Below are positions 7,914 through 16,536 of a stretch of 64,000 nt of DNA, one piece after another. Source of the DNA: UBA3478 sp965662045. Lineage in GTDB: Bacteria; Bacteroidota; Bacteroidia; Flavobacteriales; Flavobacteriaceae. Each line of letters opens with the position of its first letter. Positions within the stretch are counted from its first letter, which is position 1. A program made the translations under genes and the position numbers. Below the pieces are notes generated by a model that searched no databases, had not been told where the DNA came from, and saw nothing but the letters and a program-made list of their open reading frames with translations. The DNA lies in the NCBI GenBank assembly GCA_965662045.1, contig CBFIGE010000010.1, positions 37,624 through 101,623 of the forward strand. The letters are read 5' to 3'.

Positions 7914-10103
7914 ATGTTTATTCAACGGTACTTAACGCTTTTCTTTTTATTGATTTACACGTATTGGTCAAATGCTCAAAATGAATTTGATCAATACAAA
8001 GAAGCTTTTGATAAAGTTGAGTTGTACTCCATCGAAAATGAGGTTGATTTAGGTATATTGGAGTTGGAGGCTGTTTTGCAGAATGCAGAAAAAAATGGTG
8101 ACAGTAAACTCCTTATCGCGGTGTACCATAAAATTGCAGAACTCTATTTAGAAAATAAAAATATAGAATCTGCAAATTTCTACTTGAGCAGAACCAGACT
8201 AATGCTCAGTCAAAATTTATATCCTTTTGCAAATTCATATCAAAAATATTTAGAAGGACTCAGGGAATATAGAGTGCAAGAAAATAGTTTAATTGACCAA
8301 AGATCTATAGCTCTAGCAGAGGCTCTAATCGAGGAGTCACAAATGACGAGTAACGATATCAAATTGTTGGAAAAACGCCAATATCTAAAGGCAAAACTGC
8401 ACACACTTCAAGACGATAATAATAAGTCTGAAGAATTACTAAATGCGCTGGTGGTTAAAAGTGATGATTTGATCAAATTAAAAGCTTCTCGTGATTTGGC
8501 CCAGTGGTATTTATCGCAAGCTAGGTCTAAGGATGCGATCTATTTCGCTAATCTCGCTTTAGATCTCTCGCTAAAATACAATTTGAAAAATCTAGGTTTA
8601 GCCTTAAAAAAAGTACTAATTCAAGCCTATTACGAAACTAAAAATTACCAAGAAGCTTTAGATTTAACTCTGGAACTTATTGAATATTCAGATTTTTCTG
8701 TGGTCTCTTCAACGCAAATATCGGATAGTACTATTACTAAAACTGTACAACTGCAACAAGGATACATTGAAAACCTACAGGACCAAATTTCTGAATTGAA
8801 TCTATCCAATTCTAGATCAGAATTGACGGCCATTTTGAGTTCAGCGATTCTAACTATAATCACAATAGTCACCTTCACATTATACAGAAATAATCAAATT
8901 AAACTAAAGACTAATGATCTTCTAGCCAATAAGAACAGAGAGCTCATAAAGGCCAGAGACAACGCTCTGACTGCAATGAAGACAAAGATGAACTTTTTGT
9001 CCACAGTGACTCATGAATTGCGCACTCCACTTTATGCGATAACAGGTCTTACTCATTTGCTCATAGAAGAAGAACCTGATAAATCCCAGATGGAGCATTT
9101 GAAGTCATTGAAATATTCAGGAGATTATTTAATGAATTTCATCAACGACATTCTTCAAATCAATAAAATTGAAGCAGATGAGATTGAACCACTAAAAATT
9201 GAATTTCAATTAGAAAAATTATTGAAGGAAGCCCTAGAAGGTATCCGTATTAACGCCAAGAAAAAAGGGATTAATCTTCAGCTTCACTACGACGCGGCTA
9301 TCCCTCATAAATTATTAGGTGATCCGGCAAAATTGACTCAGATTTTTATGAATCTGCTTATGAATGCTGATAAATTCACCAAGGAAGGACAAATAGAAAT
9401 TATAGCTAAAATCAAAAAACAAGATGAAAGATTTGTCACCGTTTACTTTGAGGTTTCTGATACAGGTATAGGGATTTCAGAAGAACAGCAACAATACATA
9501 TTTGAAAGTTTTAAGCAGGGATCTGTTCAAATCAATCGAAAATATGGCGGAACCGGTCTAGGACTCACTATTGTAAAATCTTTACTAGGTCTTTTCAACA
9601 GCAACATTCACATTGATAGCGAATTAAATGTGGGAACAACCTTCTTTTTTGACTTAATTTTTGAATATGAGTTCAAAACAGAAGAGGAACAAGAAAACAA
9701 AGTAGGCAATGACTATGAAATTCTAAAAGACAAACATTTGTTATTGGTGGAAGACAACAAAATCAATCAGGTTATAACCAAAAAAATGCTTACTAAAAAA
9801 GGAATGGGTTGTGATATCGTAGCTACTGGGAACGATGCCATTGATCATGCGAAGAATACCAAATATGACGCTATATTGATGGACATACACATGCCTGGTA
9901 TAAGCGGAGAAGAAGCTACAATTCAAATTCGCAAATTCGATAAAAAAACTCCAATTATTGCTCTCACAGCTATTTCGCAGGAGGACAGTCAAGATAATTT
10001 TTTCAAGGCCGGTTGTAATGCCGTAGTAACTAAACCCTTTAAACCTGACGTTTTTTATGACACCATTAAGGAATTTATTGAGTTAAATTCACGTTTAGTT
10101 TAG
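7914..10103 (+). CDS. Hybrid sensor histidine kinase / response regulator with helical-repeat sensor
   Basis: A 729-residue inner-membrane hybrid kinase. A signal peptide (1-21) is followed by an exported helical, TPR-like region (about 25-290), one transmembrane helix (about 304-323) and a linker coil. The HisKA domain carries phosphoacceptor H367 in THELRTPL. The ATPase domain has N484, DTGIG (516-520) and GGTGLG (545-550). A C-terminal receiver domain has phosphoacceptor D657 and K707. No DNA-binding output domain is present, so the phosphoryl group must pass to another protein or act through the receiver itself. It lies 3 bases after gap; its last 29 bases overlap lpxK on the other strand. 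Confidence 0.9.
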   Translation: MFIQRYLTLFFLLIYTYWSNAQNEFDQYKEAFDKVELYSIENEVDLGILELEAVLQNAEKNGDSKLLIAVYHKIAELYLENKNIESANFYLSRTRLMLSQNLYPFANSYQKYLEGLREYRVQENSLIDQRSIALAEALIEESQMTSNDIKLLEKRQYLKAKLHTLQDDNNKSEELLNALVVKSDDLIKLKASRDLAQWYLSQARSKDAIYFANLALDLSLKYNLKNLGLALKKVLIQAYYETKNYQEALDLTLELIEYSDFSVVSSTQISDSTITKTVQLQQGYIENLQDQISELNLSNSRSELTAILSSAILTIITIVTFTLYRNNQIKLKTNDLLANKNRELIKARDNALTAMKTKMNFLSTVTHELRTPLYAITGLTHLLIEEEPDKSQMEHLKSLKYSGDYLMNFINDILQINKIEADEIEPLKIEFQLEKLLKEALEGIRINAKKKGINLQLHYDAAIPHKLLGDPAKLTQIFMNLLMNADKFTKEGQIEIIAKIKKQDERFVTVYFEVSDTGIGISEEQQQYIFESFKQGSVQINRKYGGTGLGLTIVKSLLGLFNSNIHIDSELNVGTTFFFDLIFEYEFKTEEEQENKVGNDYEILKDKHLLLVEDNKINQVITKKMLTKKGMGCDIVATGNDAIDHAKNTKYDAILMDIHMPGISGEEATIQIRKFDKKTPIIALTAISQEDSQDNFFKAGCNAVVTKPFKPDVFYDTIKEFIELNSRLV

Positions 10104-11085
10104 CACTTATTTTCTCAAAAAATTCACTTTCCTTATCAAATAGAAAATGATGTGCTACTTTAATCATTTGCATTTTTGTTTCCAGATATGATAATTTTAC
10201 CTCATCCTTTTCAGTAGTCAAAACACATTTGAACGTATTCAAGGTCTTTAAATCTTTTGCCGTGTACTTGTGATGGTCTGGAAATTTCAACAAGGTAAAG
10301 TTCAAATTCATTCCTTTCAAGTAAGCTTCAAGTTCTTCAGTACTGGCTAATCCAGTTGCTAGAGCCAGTTCATTTTTTTGATAAGAACAAAGCTCTTCAA
10401 GATTTTTTGGATTTATTTCGTCATATTTTAGGCAACAAAAATAAACCTGATCAAACGGAGTATTTAATTCAGATTTAAATCGTTCAGCATCGATTGTAGT
10501 CAAGCTTTGAGGGCATTTTGTAACAATGAGTACATCTGCTCGAGCTGTTTGATTTTTGTGATCGCGTAAACTTCCTTTAGGCAGGTAATCATCGTTAAAA
10601 AAAGGATTGCCAAACGTGGTTAGTAAAAGACTTACATTGGCTTTTATTTTACGATGTTGAAAAGCATCATCGAATAATATCAAAGAATTAGGATGCTTTT
10701 GATATATATAATTTACCGCTCTAGTTCTATTAGCATCAATGATTAGTGCGATATCTGACTGGAATTTTTTCCAAATCTGAAAAGGTTCATCCCCCAAGTC
10801 CTTTACACCATGTTTTTTATCCGCCACAATCATTCCAGTAGATTCTCGTTTATAGCCTCGAGTTACAACTGCAATTGAACCTTGAGCTTTAAACATTGTA
10901 ATTAGTTTTTCAACCATTGGGGTTTTTCCTGTTCCACCAATAGATAAATTTCCAACACAAATTGAAGGCTGATTTACTTTAACTGAAGTCAAAAAACCAA
11001 TGTCATAAAAATAATTTCTTGTAAAGACAACTGTTTGATAGACTTTAGCCAATAAATAAAAAACCATAGATATCATAGTTAACAT
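10075..11085 (-). CDS. lpxK: Tetraacyldisaccharide 4'-kinase LpxK
   Basis: A membrane-associated kinase that phosphorylates the 4' position of the lipid A disaccharide precursor. The 336-residue length and the N-terminal hydrophobic helix fit the family. The P-loop GNLSIGGTGKTP lies at residues 45-56, followed by VVTRGYKR and the DDAFQHRK motif near 137-145. Three in-frame ATGs lie at 11085, 11076 and 11067; the first is taken. It converges on the histidine kinase gene, overlapping it by 29 bases at the 3' ends. A TAnnTTTG-type -7 box is at 11138-11145. Confidence 0.95.
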   Translation of the reverse strand: MLTMISMVFYLLAKVYQTVVFTRNYFYDIGFLTSVKVNQPSICVGNLSIGGTGKTPMVEKLITMFKAQGSIAVVTRGYKRESTGMIVADKKHGVKDLGDEPFQIWKKFQSDIALIIDANRTRAVNYIYQKHPNSLILFDDAFQHRKIKANVSLLLTTFGNPFFNDDYLPKGSLRDHKNQTARADVLIVTKCPQSLTTIDAERFKSELNTPFDQVYFCCLKYDEINPKNLEELCSYQKNELALATGLASTEELEAYLKGMNLNFTLLKFPDHHKYTAKDLKTLNTFKCVLTTEKDEVKLSYLETKMQMIKVAHHFLFDKESEFFEKISAKLNVNLTQ

Positions 11086-11137
11086 TAAAAGTATGCAATC
11101 TAAATTGTTCGGTCTCTTAAGTTTTTGTGAATTTAAA

Positions 11138-11145
11138 CAAAGTTA
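11138..11145 (-). promoter_or_regulatory. Candidate -7 box for lpxK
   Basis: On the minus strand this reads TAACTTTG, a perfect TAnnTTTG match 53 bases upstream of the lpxK ATG. No -33 TTG at normal spacing was seen. Confidence 0.35.
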
Positions 11146-11243
11146 TTATCGGCGAGATAGAAATCTATTTCTAAAAGACAAACGACATGCTGTTCAAAAA
11201 CTTGTGCGATATTTGAATTATCTTGACACTTACCTTAAAACGT

Positions 11244-12026
11244 ATGACCATGAAAATATCTCTTTTATTGGAAGAACTCAATGAGTGGGCGCCATTTAAA
11301 AATGCAGAAGATTACGATAATATTGGATTGTTAACTGGACAATTAGATACAACTGTGACGGGAGTTCTAGTAGCCTTAGACAGCACTGAAGAAGTAGTTC
11401 AAGAGGCTATTGCTAAAAACTGTAACACAATCATTGCATTTCATCCTATTGTATTTAAAGGATTGAAACAACTAAATGGACAGACATATGTCGAAAGAGC
11501 TGTAGTCAAAGCAATACAAAATGACATCAATATTATCGCATTACATACAGCATTAGATAATGTGGCACACGGAGTTAGCGGTCGAATGCTGCAAGAACTG
11601 AATGCAGAACCACTTCATATTTTGGATGCTAAATCTGAAAATCATGGCCTTGGAATGGTTGGTCAATTGCAAACTCCACATTCCGAAGAAAATTTTCTCA
11701 AATTATTGAAAAATACTTTTCACTTAAAAACCTTAAGGCATTCTAAACTATTGGCTAAACCGATAGAAAAAATTGCAGTTTTAGGGGGAAGCGGTTCTTT
11801 TGCTATAGAACTTGTAAAGAAATGTCAAGTGGATGCATACATAAGTGCAGATTTTAAGTATCACGACTTTTTTGCAGCAGACAATCAGTTGCTGTTAATC
11901 GATATTGGACATTACGAATCTGAGCAATTCACAAAAAATTTAATTGTCGAATTCCTTACGGAAAAATTTAGTAGTTTTGTGGGCATTTTATCACAAACAA
12001 AAACTAATCCCGTCAATTATTTTTAG
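11244..12026 (+). CDS. NIF3-like dinuclear metal-centre protein (GTP cyclohydrolase 1 type 2 family)
   Basis: A 260-residue member of the NIF3/YbgI/DUF34 family, cytoplasmic proteins that form hexameric toroids with a two-metal centre. The biochemical role is still unsettled; the GTP cyclohydrolase label is a family name. Seen are the IIAFHPIVFKGLK segment with a metal-binding histidine, the LHTALDN motif, and the C-terminal DIGHYESEQF motif with metal-binding histidine and glutamate. The frame is open back to 11223; the ATG at 11244 (or 11250) gives the usual start just before MKISLLLEELNEWAP. The cysteine-less zinc-ribbon gene starts 2 bases after its stop, a pairing common in Bacteroidota. 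Confidence 0.88.
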   Translation: MTMKISLLLEELNEWAPFKNAEDYDNIGLLTGQLDTTVTGVLVALDSTEEVVQEAIAKNCNTIIAFHPIVFKGLKQLNGQTYVERAVVKAIQNDINIIALHTALDNVAHGVSGRMLQELNAEPLHILDAKSENHGLGMVGQLQTPHSEENFLKLLKNTFHLKTLRHSKLLAKPIEKIAVLGGSGSFAIELVKKCQVDAYISADFKYHDFFAADNQLLLIDIGHYESEQFTKNLIVEFLTEKFSSFVGILSQTKTNPVNYF

Positions 12027-12028
12027 GT

Positions 12029-12811
12029 ATGGCAGCAAAGAAAGAACTCATCGTAGAAGATAAACTGAGAGCGCTTTACGATCTTCAACTCATAGATTCG
12101 AGAATCGATAAAATCAGAAGTTTACGAGGAGAATTACCCATGGAGGTCCAAGATCTAGAAGACGAGGTTACCGGCTTGAAAACGAGGGTAGACAAGCTCA
12201 AATCCGAAATCGAAACACTCAATTTTGAAATCGGTGCAAAAAAGAACCTAATTGAGGAGTCCAAAGCCCTCATTAAAAAATATTCGGAGCAACAAAAAAA
12301 TGTCCGTAACAATCGAGAGTTTAACTCTATTTCAAAAGAAATCGAATACCAAGAGTTGGAAATGGAATTAGCAGAAAAACACATCAAAGGTTTTAAAGTC
12401 CAAATAGACGAAAAGAAAGAGGTTATCAAAGAGACCAAAGACAATTTATCTGCTAGAGAAGAACATTTAAAACATAAAAAAGAAGAACTAGATTCGATTT
12501 TAGCTGAAACCGAAAAAGAAGAAGGAGATCTTTTGAAAAAAAGTGAGGAGTATAAAACAAAAATCGAAGACCGGTTAATCAACGCATATTCCAGAATCCG
12601 CGATAATGTCAAAAACGGCTTGGCTGTGGTTTCAATAGAACGAGGAGCCTCTGGAGGTTCGTTTTTTACACTTCCTCCACAAGTACAAGTGGAAATTGCA
12701 ACGCGTAAAAAAGTCATTACTGACGAGCACAGCGGAAGAATTTTAGTTGACCCTGAATTGGCTCAAGAGGAAGAAGCTAAAATGTTAGGTATTTTTTCTA
12801 AAATCAAATAG
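12029..12811 (+). CDS. CT398-type coiled-coil 'zinc ribbon' protein lacking its cysteines
   Basis: A 260-residue protein that is a long antiparallel coiled coil (about 10-190), rich in Lys and Glu, followed by a small C-terminal domain. This matches the CT398/HP0958-like family, whose C-terminal part is normally a four-cysteine zinc ribbon. Here all four positions are changed: the first CxxC is SGGS (near 209-212) and the second lies in DEHSGRIL, and the domain contains no cysteine. The rest of the ribbon (PPQVQVEI, GRILVDPEL) is conserved, so the fold may persist without zinc. The role is not established in this phylum. Confidence 0.85.
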   Translation: MAAKKELIVEDKLRALYDLQLIDSRIDKIRSLRGELPMEVQDLEDEVTGLKTRVDKLKSEIETLNFEIGAKKNLIEESKALIKKYSEQQKNVRNNREFNSISKEIEYQELEMELAEKHIKGFKVQIDEKKEVIKETKDNLSAREEHLKHKKEELDSILAETEKEEGDLLKKSEEYKTKIEDRLINAYSRIRDNVKNGLAVVSIERGASGGSFFTLPPQVQVEIATRKKVITDEHSGRILVDPELAQEEEAKMLGIFSKIK

Positions 12812-12907
12812 ATTCATCCAGTCTTAAATTTCAATATCTTACTAAAGAAACAAAACAGGTTCATAACTTTTGGTAAGGTTTTTACACAAATAATGAACAA
12901 CTAAATC

Positions 12908-12939
12908 TTGGTGTTTCCTTTTTTTGTTTAATAATTTTG
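12908..12939 (+). promoter_or_regulatory. Candidate promoter of the photolyase operon
   Basis: A TTGG at 12908-12911 and a perfect TAATTTTG -7 box at 12932-12939 are separated by 20 bases, matching the Bacteroidota TTG / TAnnTTTG pattern. Transcription would begin about ten bases before the ATG at 12956. The gap 12812-12955 holds no other clear element and no terminator for the upstream gene. Confidence 0.5.
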
Positions 12940-12955
12940 TAATTTTATTAAACAA

Positions 12956-13609
12956 ATGATATATACTTTAGATAATATTCAGCATCTTCCTTCACGGCAA
13001 CGAGCAAGTTTAATTAATCATTGCTGTGGAATCCGTTCGGCCAATCTAATCGGAACGGTAGATACAAAACTACAAGAGAATCTTGCTGTTTTTAACTCTG
13101 TTATGCACCTAGGCAGTGATCCGGCACTAATTGGATTTATTCTACGACCACTCACAGTGGAACGTCACACTTACGATAACATACAGCAGACCAAGTTTTT
13201 TAGCATAAATCAAATTCCGAAAGACTTGTATACTCAAGCACATCAAACTTCAGCGAAATACAAAAAAAACGAATCCGAATTTGAAGCCTGCGCTATTGAG
13301 CAAGAGTATTTTGATGACTATACCATACCATTTGTCAAAAAATCTAAAATAAAAATAGCCTGTCGATATGAGAGTGAATACAACATTAAAGAGAATGGCT
13401 GTGTGATGATTATCGGAAAAATTGAAATGATTGCAGTGGACGACTCGGGTGTCGGCCAAGATCTCTGGATTAATCACGAAAAATTAAATTCAATAGGTAT
13501 TGGAGGACTTGATACTTATTACAGCCTGAAATGCATGGATAGGCTTACGTATGCTCAATCTCACCAAGATTCAAAATCGATTTATGGCGCACAAAAAACT
13601 TCATCTTGA
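12956..13609 (+). CDS. Flavin reductase-like, FMN-binding split-barrel protein
   Basis: A 217-residue protein of the flavin reductase / FMN-binding split-barrel superfamily. It has an N-terminal substrate loop (RANLIGTVD-like region near 28-37), the NLAVFNSVMHLGSDPALIGFILRP core (about 43-66), and the typical histidine in TVERHTYDNI. Its substrate is unknown. As first gene of an operon with two flavin-dependent photolyase/cryptochrome proteins, it may supply or reduce flavin for them; that is inference from position. Its last 26 bases overlap the DUF2256 gene. Confidence 0.8.
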   Translation: MIYTLDNIQHLPSRQRASLINHCCGIRSANLIGTVDTKLQENLAVFNSVMHLGSDPALIGFILRPLTVERHTYDNIQQTKFFSINQIPKDLYTQAHQTSAKYKKNESEFEACAIEQEYFDDYTIPFVKKSKIKIACRYESEYNIKENGCVMIIGKIEMIAVDDSGVGQDLWINHEKLNSIGIGGLDTYYSLKCMDRLTYAQSHQDSKSIYGAQKTSS

Positions 13610-13718
13610 ACAAAAGATATGCCCTCGATGTCAGCGTCCTTTTGAATGGCGTAAGAAATGGGAAAAAAATTGGGAAAATGTAAAATATTGTTCTAAAAAA
13701 TGCAGCAAAAACAAATAA
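13584..13718 (+). CDS. DUF2256 small zinc-finger-like protein (44 aa)
   Basis: A 44-residue reading frame starting MAHKKLHLEQKICPRCQRPF and ending at TAA 13716-13718. It contains two cysteine pairs, CPRC (13-16) and CSKKC (36-40), with a Trp/Lys-rich stretch between them, EWRKKWEKNW. This matches DUF2256, a short family found next to cryptochrome/photolyase genes in many bacteria. The cysteines suggest one bound zinc. It overlaps the flavin reductase gene by 26 bases and the Cry-DASH gene by 19 bases, so all are translated from one message. Its function is not known. Confidence 0.88.
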   Translation: MAHKKLHLEQKICPRCQRPFEWRKKWEKNWENVKYCSKKCSKNK

Positions 13719-15010
13719 ATTCACTTTTGTGGTTTACCACGGACCTTAGGCCTTATGACCATGAAGGTATTCAAATGGCTATTCGAGAAAGTTCAGGGAT
13801 TATAGGAGTCTACTGTATTGATAAAGAAGCTTATACTATTAATAACGAATTTGGTTTTAGCAGGCGTTCTAAATTTCAGCTGGCATTCATTTTAGAAGCT
13901 TTAGAAGAGCTAAAAAAAGGACTACAACTACTAAATATACCTCTTATCGTTTTTGATAAATCTGCTTCAGAATGCATTCCCCAACTTCTTGATGAATACC
14001 AAATCGAACAAGTGATTTTTCAAGAAGAATGGAGTTTTGAAGAGCAAAAAGAAGTGCAAAATCTCAAATCACAATCACCTCATACTATTTTTAAGACTTA
14101 TTTAGGTCAGTTCTTGTGGCATCCCGAAGATGTTCCTTATAATTTACATCAAAAAGAAGTGCCTGATGTTTTTACCGTTTTTCGAAAAAAATGCGAAAAA
14201 CAAGCACGAGTAAGACCGTTAGTCGAAAACGATTCCTTACCTTCTAATTGTATTGAGCCAGTATCAAATGAAATCCCTACGCTTAAGAGCTTGCGGATAT
14301 CAGAGGTAAGCAATCATCCTAATGCTGCCTTTAAATTTCATGGCGGATATCAAAAAGCCCAAGAGAGATTACAGGCTTATTTTTTTGAAAATCACCGGAT
14401 AGCTCAATACAAGAAAACCCGTAACGGTCTGTTGGGAACTGAATATTCATCTAAATTTTCACCCTGGCTTGCCATTGGTGCTGTAAGTCCACGGTACATT
14501 TATCACAAAATCAAAGCATATGAAAAAATGCATGTCAAAAACCAAGATACCTATTGGTTAGCATTTGAACTGATGTGGCGCGATTATTTCAAATATATTT
14601 CATTAGAGCACGGAAACGACCTCTTCAAACAAACGGGTATCAAAAAAAGACAATATCACTGGAGACATGATACAAGTATATTTTTAAAATGGGTAAATGG
14701 TCAAACTGGGGATTCTTTTGTAGATGCTAACATGATAGAATTACAACAAACTGGTTTTATGAGTAATCGGGGAAGGCAAAACGTGGCTAGTTACTTAACC
14801 AAAGATCTCCAAATAGATTGGAGATGGGGAGCAGCCTATTTCGAAAGTATTTTGATTGACTATGATGTACACAGTAATTGGGGAAATTGGCAATACGTCA
14901 GTGGAGTTGGTAATGACCCAAGAGATCGAAAATTTAATACTAAACTTCAAGCGGAACGATACGATCCAAAACAAGAATTCCAAAAACTATGGCTCAACCA
15001 CAAACACTAA
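13700..15010 (+). CDS. Cryptochrome DASH / photolyase family flavoprotein
   Basis: A 436-residue FAD-binding photolyase/cryptochrome. The N-terminal alpha/beta antenna domain begins LLWFTTDLRPYDHEG and includes the LPDVF-type motif as EVPDVFTVFRKK. The helical FAD domain carries SKFSPWLAIGAVSPRYIY, WLAFELMWRDYFKY, GFMSNRGRQNVASYL and the DASH-type end NWGNWQYVSGVGNDPR. Cry-DASH proteins repair cyclobutane dimers in single-stranded DNA and may signal light. The ATG overlaps the DUF2256 gene by 19 bases, and the end overlaps the next photolyase gene by 22 bases. Assignment to the DASH subgroup is based on these motifs. Confidence 0.9.
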   Translation: MQQKQINSLLWFTTDLRPYDHEGIQMAIRESSGIIGVYCIDKEAYTINNEFGFSRRSKFQLAFILEALEELKKGLQLLNIPLIVFDKSASECIPQLLDEYQIEQVIFQEEWSFEEQKEVQNLKSQSPHTIFKTYLGQFLWHPEDVPYNLHQKEVPDVFTVFRKKCEKQARVRPLVENDSLPSNCIEPVSNEIPTLKSLRISEVSNHPNAAFKFHGGYQKAQERLQAYFFENHRIAQYKKTRNGLLGTEYSSKFSPWLAIGAVSPRYIYHKIKAYEKMHVKNQDTYWLAFELMWRDYFKYISLEHGNDLFKQTGIKKRQYHWRHDTSIFLKWVNGQTGDSFVDANMIELQQTGFMSNRGRQNVASYLTKDLQIDWRWGAAYFESILIDYDVHSNWGNWQYVSGVGNDPRDRKFNTKLQAERYDPKQEFQKLWLNHKH

Positions 15011-16536
15011 GACTTATTCTTGGGGATCAACTCAACACAGAACACAGTTGGTTTAGACAAAAAGAAGACCATGTCTGTTATCTTATGGCAGAGATAAGAC
15101 AAGAGACGGATTATGTCAAGCATCACATTCAAAAAATCACTGGATTTTTTGCAGCCATGCGTTCATTCGCTAAACATTTGGAAAAACTTGGACATAGGAT
15201 TATTTATATTCCTATTTCTGAAAACCCAAACCATTTATTCGACTCACTTATTACAGAACAGATTCAACTTCAGAATATTCAAAAATTTGAGTATCAAGAA
15301 CCTGATGAATATAGGTTAGACGCACAACTAAAAAGTCTTTGCGAGCGCCTTGCACAAAAAAATATAGAAACGCACATGCAGAGTAGTGAGCACTTTCTCA
15401 CGCAAAGAAATACCTTAACTCTATTTTTCGAAGGGAAAAAACAAGCCCTCATGGAATCATTCTATAGAATGATGAGAAAAAAGTCAGGATATTTAATGAC
15501 TGGAGATCAGCCAGAGGGAGGGAAATGGAATTATGACGGTGAAAACAGATCATCTTTTAAAGATCAAGTCCCTATTCCAGTCATACCACTTTTAAGGAAC
15601 GACATAAAGGCTGTAGTAGATGAAATCAAGACTGAAAACATCCAGTATATCGGAGAAATTGACATCAATAACTTTAACTGGCCAATAAACCGTCAACAAG
15701 GAATTAAACTTCTTAAGCATTTCTGCGAACATCTTCTGCCCTATTTTGGAAAATATCAAGATGCACTTTACAGTGAAGATCCTTTTTTATTTCACTCTCG
15801 ATTGAGTTTCGCTCTTAATCTTAAGATGATAAGTCCCAAAGAAGTAATAGAGCACAGTATAGAGTCGTATTGCAAAAACAGGGACCGTGTTAGTGTGGCC
15901 CAAATTGAAGGATTCGTCAGACAAATTTTAGGATGGAGAGAATACATGAGAGGAATGTACTGGAGAGAAATGCCTGAATATGCCAAATTAAATGCATTAA
16001 AACATCGCAATACCTTGCCCTTGTTTTATTGGACGGGAAACACCAAAATGAAATGTCTAGAAAAGGCAATTTCCCAAAGCCTAAAACATTCCTATGCACA
16101 TCATATTCAAAGGCTCATGGTTACAGGAAATTTTGCTCTTCTCACACAAATAGACCCTGACCAGTTGGATCAGTGGTATTTAGGAATTTATATTGATGCT
16201 ATTGAATGGGTAGAAATGCCTAATACAAGAGGGATGAGTCAATATGCAGATTTTGGGAAAATCGCGACTAAGCCCTATATCAGCAGTGCAAACTATATCG
16301 ATAAGATGAGTGATTACTGTAAAGGCTGTCATTACAATGCTAAAGCCAAAAAAGGAGAGGAATCCTGCCCGTTCAACAGCCTATATTGGAACTTTTTAGA
16401 TTATCACAGAACTAAACTTTCCAAAAACCCGCGCATGGGTATGATGTATCGTTTACTAGACAAAAAAAATCCTGAAGAAATGGAAGAAATAAGAGATCGC
16501 GCTTCAAAAATTATAGAGAATCCAGATCTCTTTTAA
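14989..16536 (+). CDS. Iron-sulfur bacterial photolyase (FeS-BCP, prokaryotic (6-4) type)
   Basis: A 515-residue deoxyribodipyrimidine photolyase-related protein (PF04244 plus FAD-binding domain), the group that repairs (6-4) photoproducts. The start RLILGDQLN is characteristic. The four cluster ligands are visible as C356 (TKMKCLEKA), C444 and C447 (YCKGC) and C460 (ESCPFN). The HHxxR motif proposed for (6-4) catalysis is H371, H372, R375. It overlaps Cry-DASH by 22 bases and meets clpP tail to tail with a 4-base overlap. With Cry-DASH it would cover different UV lesions in one operon. Confidence 0.92.
   Translation: MAQPQTLRLILGDQLNTEHSWFRQKEDHVCYLMAEIRQETDYVKHHIQKITGFFAAMRSFAKHLEKLGHRIIYIPISENPNHLFDSLITEQIQLQNIQKFEYQEPDEYRLDAQLKSLCERLAQKNIETHMQSSEHFLTQRNTLTLFFEGKKQALMESFYRMMRKKSGYLMTGDQPEGGKWNYDGENRSSFKDQVPIPVIPLLRNDIKAVVDEIKTENIQYIGEIDINNFNWPINRQQGIKLLKHFCEHLLPYFGKYQDALYSEDPFLFHSRLSFALNLKMISPKEVIEHSIESYCKNRDRVSVAQIEGFVRQILGWREYMRGMYWREMPEYAKLNALKHRNTLPLFYWTGNTKMKCLEKAISQSLKHSYAHHIQRLMVTGNFALLTQIDPDQLDQWYLGIYIDAIEWVEMPNTRGMSQYADFGKIATKPYISSANYIDKMSDYCKGCHYNAKAKKGEESCPFNSLYWNFLDYHRTKLSKNPRMGMMYRLLDKKNPEEMEEIRDRASKIIENPDLF

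Noticed and set aside
11093..11284. 63-codon plus-strand frame between lpxK and the NIF3-like gene
   Set aside because: It runs into the start of the NIF3-like gene in another frame, has no recognisable domain and occupies what should be the promoter region of both flanking genes.
12085..12717. 210-codon frame opposite the coiled-coil CT398-type gene
   Set aside because: The Ser/Phe/Leu-rich product is the expected antisense of a Lys/Glu-rich coiled coil.
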